Of a stretch of 56,675 nt of DNA, positions 30,990 through 40,317 are shown one piece after another. Source of the stretch: Calycina herbarum (Eukaryota; Ascomycota; Leotiomycetes; Helotiales; Pezizellaceae); the NCBI GenBank assembly GCA_001414485.1, contig LLEY01000278.1:1-56675 (forward strand). The letters run 5' to 3'. Every line of letters starts with the position of its first letter. The first letter of the stretch is position 1. Below the pieces are notes generated by a model. It saw only the letters and a program-made list of their open reading frames with translations, was not told the DNA's origin and ran no database searches. The position numbers and the translations under genes were made by a program.

Positions 30990-32392
30990 TTTGACAAGAA
31001 AGTGTGGGAAGAGAAAGTGTGTTTAGGGTGCTCACGAAAACATGAAAAGCCCGGCGGAGTTGGGTATCTTAAGTATGGCATCATTCATTATAATTCCGCG
31101 TATGCAAATGTCTTAGGCCGCCTGGAAGAAGTACTTCTCATTCAGGTAAGTGGCATTTTTTACTTTGTACGCTTATTTCTCAAGCAAGATCAATCACATT
31201 TCAGACGCTTGGTACAGAACATCGCAACCTGCAGCAAGTCGACTAATAAGTCATACCCAGTCGTCACCAAAGACACTCCCCAAGAAGTAAGATTTCAATT
31301 CCCAATGTGGCGCATGCGAGAAATGTCCTTAGGGAGTCAAGAAAAGGAAAAGAGATGGCGGGGCTTATTTGTATAGGGATTTGGCAGGATGCTTCATCCT
31401 AATCTTTGAGAGTTGGCTGGATGTTAAATTTGTGCTGTAAAATAAGTTTGAAAATCGTTTCGAACTGCCATTTTCTAGATTTGGCCACCAGCATCGCGCG
31501 CGAGGTAGAACAATATCTTGGGCTCGTCTTCGACTTTTCCAGTGTCGATGGCTTGAGGATCTCCCGCGGCCCCCGAGCTAGGTACAAGGAACCACCAGCC
31601 TTAATTGACGCAATGCCACGCCTGAACGCCATATTCCTGGAGCCGAGAAACGAGACGACTCTAGCGCGCTTCCGAGAGACATAGGAGAGACACCACCGTA
31701 TACAACAGAATTCGAGTGCCGAACCGGAGCGGCCCGTCCTTTAAATCTTCAATTCAGTGACGACGCTAGTAGCTTAATTCTGCGATTTTTGCTGCACCAG
31801 TGACGGTCCAACTTGAGTTTTCATTGGATTCAAGGCTTAGCATTAGACGATCATCATTTCAGGCGCTTAAACATCTCACCTTGACACTAATATCTCACCC
31901 AGACAATCTCAATTTTGATGCTGAGACAAGATCAATCAAGGATCCTCCCTCAAACCCACACAAACAAGTCTCCGCAGGTTGGTTTTCAATTCAAACTAGG
32001 CATATGAGCTCCCCCAAATGTCCCCCGTATGGTAGTGGCTGGCTGAGAAATATAGGAGGAAGCGTCAATAATAATCTCATCTAGTATTGATTGACATACC
32101 CACGTCAACCATTTTTTACATATTCTATGGCTGGGAAACAGGTCCCTGAGTTCGTGTGCAAATGCCCGTGAAACAATCTTGCATGGTATTGCGATGCCGT
32201 ACCTTTTGATTGACTGAAAACAAGAAAACTTCTGCAGGCATCAACAGGGTTCTGTGAGCGCTGAGTTCAAACCTCACCGCTCTGTGTTTCTCACTTACAT
32301 AGCTTTCATCACAACCCCCGCCGAGTCTCACGAATGCCAGAAATACTTGCGCGCATATTTCCACAATTATTTTACTCTTACTTTCAAACGCA
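30990..32392. other. Intergenic between divergent aminotransferase and ethanolamine kinase
   Basis: About 1.4 kb. A short minus-strand frame at 31399-31632 begins with a basic stretch, but I do not recognise it and see no splice partner. No gene is called. Confidence 0.5.
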
Positions 32393-34045
32393 ATGGAAGA
32401 TGGAAGCATGACGATCCCCTCTATAGACCTTCACTTCCGATCCTCCTCGCCCGAAACATGCGTACGAACTCTTGCACCGTCGCTTTTTCTAGGTTGGGCA
32501 TCAACAAATTCGGATTTGGAAATTACTCAATTGACCGAGGGCACCACAAATTCCGTGAGCCATGTCTTATCCTCTCATCAATCAGAGCTGACGCCTGCAG
32601 CTTTTCAAAGTATCTCACCGTTCATGCGATACTGAAGCCGATGTCTTGATCAAAGTCTATGGCTCTGGAACTGATACCACCATAGACCGCGAGAGTTCGT
32701 CACCATACACCCCACCCACAAGCAATATTCTCTCTAACTCCAGCCACTCTTTTCTCAGAGGAGCTTTCTTTCCATTCTATCCTCGCCGATCATAAGCTAG
32801 CTCCAGCACCTCTTGTTCGTTTTAGCAATGGCCATGCATATCCTTTCGTTCAAGGCAAAATATGCTCGCTTGCAGATGTCTCCCGAGAAGACATTAAGGA
32901 TTGCGTTGCACGAGAGATCGCAAATTGGCATGGTTCCCTTCCCAAGTTGGATGCGAGATCAGAAACGACAAAAACTAAGTCGTGCTTGCCGGGTGCTCTT
33001 CAGGCGCAGCCCAATGTTTGGATTACAGCTGAGAAATGGCTTAACGCGATTCCGGAGACTTCTGGAGCAGAGATACTCGTCAAGGGAGATTTGAAAGATG
33101 AGTTTGCATATCTACTGGATAAGCTTCATGAGGACGGTAATGCTGAGGTATGTTTGCACAAGAAGTCCAGTTCTTCTGCAACTTCTAGCATGTTTTCCTC
33201 TGAAGACCATTAACACTTCATACCCTGCCTTATACCCACTATCCTCGCGTGTGTTTCTAACAGTTTTTATATAGATGGTCTTCACTCACGGCGATCTCCT
33301 CCACGCCAATATCGTCATTGCCGATTCCTCTACTCAAGGCAATTTCAATGTGAGTTTCATCGACTACGAGTAAGTTACCTTCCCTCGCCATCCCCCGCTC
33401 AATAATTACTAACACGCATGCCAGACACTCTACTTACGCCCCAGTAGCTTTTGAACTCGCCAACCACTTTTCAGAATGGGCTGGCTTCTCTTGCAACTAC
33501 GAGTCTCTTCCCCCCCAACCAACACGTCGGAGCTTCATTAAAACGTACTTGGACAGGAGAAGAGAAATATCTCAAGACACTGAGCACAAATTGGAGGACA
33601 CCGAAGCTGCTGTTGATAAGTTGATGTTTGAAGTGGACTCTTGGCGAGGTTTTCCCGGTTTTTATTGGTAAGTGTAACACTATTACTTCAGAATTATGGT
33701 GCTACATCATTTGGATTATCTTACTCAAGATATCTTCATCCATACTGACGCTTCTCCAAGGGGTCTATGTGCACTTATTCAACATGCCTCACAGTCAGGG
33801 GAAGTAGATTTCGATTACTACGGTATGTTTTTGGTTCTCACTCCGGTTATGAATTACACCCGTACCCTCTTGTAATGTAAACATTGGTGCTGATTGTTGT
33901 TCTTGCAGGCTACGCGCAACTACGATTTGCCGAGTATTACGCGTGGAAAGGGGAGGATGATGGGAGTAGGGTGAAGTCGGGGAAACAAATGCCTTTACGG
34001 GAGAAGATTTGGGATGCGGTATTACCTCTTGGCTACTCGGGCTAA
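32393..34045 (+). CDS. Ethanolamine kinase (choline/ethanolamine kinase family)
   Basis: Seven exons, 32393-32554, 32601-32694, 32759-33147, 33275-33369, 33425-33667, 33761-33822 and 33909-34045, give 393 residues. The kinase core is clear: VLIKVYGSGTD for ATP anchoring, a Brenner-type catalytic loop THGDLLHANIV with Asp222 and Asn227, the metal-binding FIDYE with Asp245, and the family-specific AFELANHFSEWAGF. The C-terminal helical part ends with LRFAEYYAWKG. The enzyme phosphorylates ethanolamine in the first step of the Kennedy pathway for phosphatidylethanolamine, in the cytosol. NHFSEWAGF and the overall pattern fit ethanolamine rather than choline kinase, but choline as substrate is not excluded. 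The exon-2 donor GTTCGT is weak; the join DREKELSFHSILADHKLAPAP is the best fit to the family. Confidence 0.92.
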
Positions 34046-34496
34046 ATGTTATCGTCGTTATCGTATGTGGAAATTCAAGTGAGATGAAGCTGTCTGGAAA
34101 GAAATCTACGGTTCTCAAACAGCAAAGGATTAATATTACACTTCCTATTTATTACTCAATACTATTGTCAACCTCTGATCCTCAACTCCAGGTTGAACTG
34201 TCATTGGCGTCGTTGATGACTTGTATCTAATAATATATCCCACTTTCGACCTAATCTTGATTGAGACTCTTGGCTGTACATGCCCGTCTCTGATAGCTAT
34301 CCACTTTTGATAAACTGCCGGGCATACATTTATACCCGCAAGCTTGCATACCGAAATCGGGAGTATTTACCTTGCTCACTGCTAAGGATGGGGGACGCTT
34401 AGCGTCGGAACATCAACCATAACATTAACTTCATTCTCAAATACAAACTCACAAACAAACTCCAAAAATATTTGCAATCTTCACAATAACTTCAAA
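34046..34496. promoter_or_regulatory. Intergenic region with ACC deaminase promoter
   Basis: About 450 nt between two same-direction genes. The A/C-rich leader just before 34497 (caaactcacaaacaaactcc) is typical of fungal 5' untranslated regions. No specific operator is recognised. Confidence 0.4.
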
Positions 34497-35690
34497 ATGG
34501 TTACCGTCACTCTCCCAGAACCGTTCGCCAGTATCCCGAAAGCGGATTTCCTTTTCGGGCCATCCCCAATTCATGCACTTCCCCGAATTTCAGAAGCTCT
34601 AGGTGGAAAGGTCGAGGTATGGGCAAAGAGAGAAGACTGCAATTCTGGAATTGCATTCGGAGGAAACAAGACTCGAAAACTAGAGTGAGTTCTCTATTCC
34701 CATTATATCAATATACATTCCTAACAAACCGAGATATCTCGTGCCAGAAGCTCTCGAGCAGGGGTGTGATACACTTATTAGTATTGGAGGAGTTCAATCG
34801 AACCATACTCGACAAGTAGCAGGCGTAGCAGCAAAACTTGGTCTCAAGGTATCCATTCCCTCTTCATTTCATTTTTCGGGATAAAACTGATGGGGAAATA
34901 GGCCAAACTAGTACAAGAACACTGGGTAGAATGGAGCGACCCAGGATACGAGAAAGTAGGAAACATTCAGCTCTCACGTCTTATGGGCGCCGCACCAATT
35001 CTAGATCCCTCAACCTTCGGAATTGAACACAAACCAACTCTCGCCTCATTGACTAAGGAAGTCATTGCTGAGGGAGGAAAGCCATATTATATTCCAGCTG
35101 GTGCTTCTGATCACCCACTTGGTGGTTTGGGTTTTGCGAGATGGGCTTTTGAAGTTCATGCTCAGGAGAAGGAGTTGGGGATTTTCTTTGATAATATTCT
35201 TGTTTGTGCTGTTACTGGGTCTACTTTTGCTGGCAAGTCAATTTCTGAAATTTTTTGGGGAGGGAAACTAATTTTGGGCATAGGAATGATTGCTGGCTTC
35301 AAGCTTCTCGAACTCAAGCACGGTGTTCCTCATCGTCGAGTTATCGGTATCGATGCCTCTGCCAAACCAGCCGAGACCCGAGCTCAATGTCTTCGAATTG
35401 CAAAATTCACTGGAGTGAAAATTGGGTTGAAGGAAGAAGATATTACCGAGGCAGATATTGAGTTGGATGAGAGATATCATGACGGATGTTATGGAATTCC
35501 AAAGAAGATGACTATTGATGCTATGAGATTTGGTGCTCAAACTGAGGGGTTCATTACCGACCCTGTTTATGAGGGAAAGAGTTTGGCCGGGATGATGGAT
35601 ATGATTAAAAAGGAGGAGATTAAGGGCAAGATTCTGTATGCGCATCTTGGTGGACAGTTGGCGTTGAACGCTTATTCTGAGGTGTGTTGA
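34497..35690 (+). CDS. 1-aminocyclopropane-1-carboxylate (ACC) deaminase
   Basis: Four exons, 34497-34684, 34734-34848, 34902-35232 and 35284-35690, give 346 residues. This PLP enzyme of the tryptophan synthase beta fold (type II) opens ACC to 2-oxobutyrate and ammonia. Visible landmarks are [17 protein letters not shown] at the N-terminus, the PLP lysine Lys58 in [33 protein letters not shown] with Ser85, [29 protein letters not shown] and the closing [14 protein letters not shown]. The closely related D-cysteine desulfhydrases share the fold, but the residues around DPVYEGKS and HLGG match ACC deaminases. Fungi that live on plants can use it to lower the ethylene precursor; a plant-linked lifestyle is inference. 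The third intron (35233-35283, 51 nt) is GC-AG with a GCAAGT donor, stop-free and in frame, so unspliced mRNA would still be open. Confidence 0.93.
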
Positions 35691-36659
35691 GTATGAAAGG
35701 AGCTTAGATTAGAGAATCGGAGTATGTAAAATTAACGAAGCTTTCGAGATCCTTTAAGGGTTGTAGCTTAAGTGAAGAGAAAGTGACAATTTAAAATCAA
35801 CTTCTCCCTCCCGAACACAATATGATGTAGGTCACAAGAGCCCGTTCAACGCACTGGTGTCTATGTCATGTGGGGACAGAGTAACAGTGAGTTTTGTGCT
35901 TATTAAACAATCTGGATACAATGGTGCAAATAAGACACAGCAACAGTATGTACAAGTACATTTATTCCGGCAAGAATACTCACATTCTCCCAAAGAAAAT
36001 GTGAGTAAAATGACGAGACCATCACATGATATTCTCCACGTGATGTCCAATTTCTACTTGAAGAACAACTTGAGGACAAGGAAGCAACCAAGTTCAAATA
36101 TAACCTCAAATTACAAGTTTAAATTACAACGGCTCCTAGAAATCTGGAGAACGTCTCTTGTAGATTTATGACCCTTTGAAAATCTATTGAAAATTTAGCA
36201 TTCGGTAGCATCACCTATCAAGAATTTAAGAACGACTCAACATGATTTAGCAGCCCGAGAACATATTCCGCCGCACTCCTGCATCAAACCTCTATACTAG
36301 TTTGAGATTAAACAATGCCATACTGAATTAGCCTATTGAAAGCAAAAGTCCCCGACAAGGCCAACTATTGCCAACAAAGTCTCCGAGCCTTGGAATTTAA
36401 TTGGAAAGACTTGACCCAAAGGCCCAACCAGACTGATACATTAAGATAAAGACCCCGAGAAGTCCCCATCGAGTGTATCCATCGAGTGTATATATATGAG
36501 AAGTGAATAAGCTAACAAACGAACTCCAGTTTGTCCTCTTTCACTTCTTCTCTCAAATATTCGCTCCTCAACCTCAAAACAAAAACACAAGTATTCGACA
36601 AAACAAACAAACAAAATCACAAGCAAACAGTTAACCGTTGTTCTGAAAACACTCCAAAC
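35691..36659. other. Intergenic with GliT-like gene promoter
   Basis: About 970 nt. The last 200 nt hold a tandem 13-bp repeat and TATA run (separate entry) followed by a CAAAAC/ACAAAC-rich leader typical of fungal 5' regions. No gene is seen in the rest. Confidence 0.5.
36466..36498 (+). promoter_or_regulatory. Tandem 13-bp repeat abutting a TATA run
   Basis: Two perfect, directly adjacent copies of CCATCGAGTGTAT (36466-36478 and 36479-36491) run straight into TATATATATGAG. They lie about 170 nt before the ATG at 36660. They may be an operator plus TATA box; function is inferred. Confidence 0.5.
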
Positions 36660-37696
36660 ATGTCTTCCCAAATCACAACCGCAAAAACCCCTGTTGATGT
36701 CCTCGTCATTGGAGCTGGCCCAGCAGGCATAGCTTGCACACTGACCGTCTCTCGTCTTCTTTACACCTCCATCGTCTTCACCTCCGGGGAATTCCGTAAC
36801 TCCGAAGCAAAACACATGCACGGCGTCCCAACCTGGGAGCATCGAGACCCAGCAGATTTCCGATCGGCCGCCAGAAAAGATATTCTAGATCACTACGACA
36901 CTGTTTCTTTCCAGGACGTGAGCATCAAAAGCTTGGAAAATAAGGAAGGTGAAGATGGAAAGATGATCTTCAAAGCTGTTGATGAGAATGGAACGGAGTG
37001 GTGGGGAAGAAGAGTTGCGTTGGCGAGTGGAATACAGGATATCATGCCTGATATTGAGGGATACAAAGATTGTTGGGTGAAGGGAATGTGAGTATTTCTG
37101 TTGACTTCGTTCTTGTATTTGCTGACTGAAGTTTTAGTTTCCACTGCCTGTTCTGCCATGGTTACGAGGAGAAGGGTAGTGAATCAGCTGGTGTCCTGGC
37201 AATCGACGATTGTGCTCCAGCTAAACTTGCAATCCACCTTGCGAGATTTGCGACTCGGCTTGCCGAGAAAGTCACAATCTACACAAACGGAGTAGAGAGC
37301 GTCACAGAAGCCATCAAGGAAGAGTTGTTAGCCGTAAAACCAGAGTCCATGACAGCCAGATGTGTATTCGTCGAAGAACGGAAGATTGCCAAGTTGATTA
37401 AGGGTGAAATTGAAGCTCAAGTTGAAGTCGTTTTCGAAGATGGAGAGAAGAAAATGGAAGGCTTCTTGGCTCATAAGCCGATTGGAAAGCCAAATGGACC
37501 ATGGGTAGAGCAGTTGGGCCTAGAGACGACACCACAAGGGGATATCAAAGTCAACTTACCATTCAACGAAACTAGCGTACCAGGTGTTTTCGCAGCTGGC
37601 GATTGTAGTAGCATGGTCAAGGCCGCCAGCATGTCTCTTTCCTCGGGTGCCATTGTAGCGGCAGGAATAGCATCGTCTTTGGGCGCGGAAGATTGA
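36660..37696 (+). CDS. GliT-like thioredoxin-reductase-fold FAD oxidoreductase (dithiol oxidase)
   Basis: Two exons, 36660-37087 and 37138-37696, give 328 residues, the length of the GliT family. The FAD-binding VLVIGAGPAGIACTL (Gly18-Gly23) opens the protein. The redox pair is Cys146 and Cys149 in FHCLFCHGYEE, placed right after the single intron; the match to GliT-type CxxC-HG-E is close. A second nucleotide-binding region and the closing FAD motif GVFAAGDCSSMVKA are present. GliT-type enzymes use O2 to turn dithiols into disulfides and protect the producer from epidithiodiketopiperazines; related enzymes act in other natural-product clusters. No nonribosomal peptide synthetase, P450 or other cluster partner lies in this window, so the natural substrate is open. 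A general thioredoxin reductase is less likely because of the short length and CxxC context. Confidence 0.88.
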
Positions 37697-37948
37697 AATG
37701 GAGAAGACTTCTTGGGTCCCCTTGTAGTTTATAGCGGTGTGGATTATTGAGAATTGAAAATGATTTCGCTGCCAAAGGACAAAGAATGTGCCGTGTAAGA
37801 TATCGCTAACACAAGAGCATAACTTTGTTTTCCAAGTATGCAAGAATGTAGCAGCTCCCTTAACCAGAGAATCAGTTCTAACATCTTTGAGAAATTATTG
37901 TAACATTATTGATGACATGTCCCACCCAGCTGTACAAATGTGAATTCC

Positions 37949-38913
37949 CTACACTCTTTGTCGTTTGGATGAAGGTTGTTGCAGAGAATTGTCCACATCA
38001 GTCCTCCGTTTATGTGAAGCTCGAATTTTGGGACGGCCCCCTATATTTCCAAAGAGAGATTCTTGATTGCCTATCGTTATTTTATAATTGAATGCGCGCT
38101 TCAATACCGAGCCGTCTGGATCTTCGCCCAATATGAGAAAAGTGGTCGTTTTATCTACCGACCGCAAGGGGACATACTGTCCTCCATAATGCTCAATCAA
38201 GGTGATCAACTGTGACTGTCTCAGAGGATAAGGAGCTCCGATAAAAGCAAACTTGAATGTAGCAAAGCATTTTGTTCTGTTTTGGAAACGAAGGTGTACT
38301 GCGATATCTGCGGGAAGATTTCCATGTGTAGGCGCGGCTTGTCTCAAGGCGACCTCCTGTCATTTTGCCTCATCAGCTGCCTTTTCTCTTCTTCGATCTT
38401 CATCAGCGATATTTCGTTTTTGTTGCTCAAGCTTTTGGCGGATATCCTCTTGTCTTCTTGCTTCTCTTTGAGCTCTGAGCCAACTAATGGTTCTTTCTGA
38501 TTCTGGATCCGAATAATCTTCCTCTTCCCGGCTTTGAATTTCGTTGAAGCTCTCATACCCGTCCGAGCCCTTATCCCTCCCATCATCATTGTCGTCATCG
38601 TCATCTGATTCTTTTTCGCTCTCGGTATCCTCACTCCTGGCATCCTCTGTATCAATGTCGTCTGGCACACCGACCTAATACTCCAGTCCTTCTACTCTGA
38701 TCGAAATCCTCTCTGCCATGAATTTATGGGGATATGCAATCTGGACACCATAACAGTCCCGCTCCAAACCGTCTTGCTCTACTGTGCGCAACTTTGCCCT
38801 TTCTCGATTGTCTGTTTCTGCCCAAAGCTGCCGTACCCTGGCCCTCGCAACCTTGTTCGCGTCCTCCCGATTGCGGAAATGCTCCCCGCAGCCTCATTGT
38901 AGGTACCCTGGAC
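37949..38913 (-). pseudogene. Decayed BRCT-domain gene, copy b
   Basis: One minus-strand frame reads from about 38894 to 37949 but is cut by TAG at 38677-38675 and TGA at 38362-38360. It begins KVARARVRQLWAE, runs through an acidic, charged middle (PDDIDTEDARSEDTESE, then a Lys/Arg/Glu-rich helix) and ends with a BRCT-like segment (FAFIGAPYPLRQSQL, LIEHYGGQYVPL, VDKTTTFLILGEDPDG) and a basic tail. No GT...AG pair was found that would remove either stop. Upstream of about 38894 an apparent frameshift (GTYNE in one frame, EHFRNRE in another) also interrupts it. Copy a shares the order of parts. Each stop could come from a CAG or CGA codon by one C-to-T change. Confidence 0.65.
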
Positions 38914-39199
38914 TAGTAGCTCTCGTTGTTCCACCTTGCTTCAAGTAATTATCTTAAAAACTTGGAACATTCTGAAATACTAATCTAGATATTGGGAACA
39001 ATTGCCCTTCATTAATCTAAATATCTGGGCTAATACTTCAACGAGAGGAATTTGCTGTCGGTCTTGTTGTCCATCGGGAGTGCAGAATTACACTCAAACC
39101 TGACTCACAACGCATATTCCCACCTCTCATTGAGAAAAGGTGATAAAAAGGGTTGTTCAGTAGCTCCAGACGGACAGCTTACTGCCGAGCTAGATTATG

Positions 39200-40317
39200 C
39201 TATTCCGGAGGCAACTCTTGTTGTTGTAGAAATTGATCCACATCACAAAGGTCGATGCGGCCCTTCACAACGTCAAAGAGCTCATGTTGAGTAATGGTTT
39301 TGATGTTGAACTTGGAAATGGCGACCATTGCCGGAACGTATGGCTTTTTGCCTATTATGATGTACGATGTTGTTTCGTCTGCCTCTCACAAGGACATCAA
39401 ATGGCCTCCATAGTGTTCAATGAGTTTTGTCAGCTGTAGGCGCTTCAAAGGGAATGGAGTCCCGACGGAAGCCAAAGTTATCGAAGCGAGGCATCTCCTT
39501 TCCGTGAGTCGAACATGCATTGCGATATCTTCCGGTAGATCGCCTTGGGTAGGTTGGGATTGTCTACAACGAATCGCTGCTTGAAGGCGCCAATCTTCGT
39601 TTTCTTCTTCCTCGCCTCTTAGAATCCTTAGGTTTCTTTTCATTTCGTCGACACCATTTACCCATCGAGTGAAGAAGCTTTCCACTGTCTTCTCCCTTTC
39701 AGCAGCTATGAGCCAACGCTTGCGGAAGAGTTCAACTTGTTCACGCAATGTCGACTTCTCATTTCTCTCCAAAATATCTTCTCTTTCTTTCTCTTCTTCC
39801 CTCTTCCTTTTTTTGGTCTCCCCCGCTGTTTTCTCCGTTTGTAATTTCAAGACGAGAGATTACAACTTTTTGTTCTCTGCATCGGCTGCAAGCCAACGCT
39901 CGCGGAAAAAATAAGTCTGCTCATGCAATACAGGCAGGGTAATTATATCCAAACTCTCTTTTGCATCCTCATATTCCTCCTCTTGAACTTCATCCTCGTC
40001 CTCATCGGTAGCTTCGTTTTCACTGTCGGTAATATCGTCCGGCAATTCCCTCATAAGCTCCCCATGTAAACAACTGAAATCATCGAAAAGCGCCTGCACT
40101 TCTCGCCCATTAACATAATCCCCCGCCAAATCCTCAATTTCCTCAACCTCGATCGAGACAACCGTACGGTCCGCACGACCACCACAATGTTTAATATAAT
40201 AAACTCCCTCGTCCTTTTCTATCGTACACCTCTCTGCCATTACTCGATTCCCGGTCTTTGCCCAGACTTGTCGCACCCTTCCTTTCGCGACCCTAGCCGC
40301 AAGTTCCGAATCATTGT
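39200..40317 (-). pseudogene. Decayed BRCT-domain gene, copy a
   Basis: One minus-strand frame from about 40317 to 39200 is cut by TAA at 39862-39860 and TGA at 39388-39386. It starts near NDSELAARVAKGRVRQVWAK, passes a conserved VVSIEVEEIEDLAGDYVNG part, an acidic stretch (PDDITDSENEATDED), a Lys/Glu-rich helix, and a BRCT-like end (ASVGTPFPLKRLQL, LIEHYGGHLMSL, stop, EADETTSYIIIG) finishing at TAG 39202-39200. The second stop sits inside the BRCT fold. Both could come from CAA and CGA by C-to-T. Copy b has the same architecture. A functional protein would need stop readthrough or unrecognised introns; the shortest GT...AG options around 39860 are only about 38 nt, too short to trust. Confidence 0.65.

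Noticed and set aside
31399..31632. 77-codon minus-strand frame starting MAFRRGIASIK
   Set aside because: The basic N-terminus hints at a mitochondrial protein, but no domain or splice partner was found.
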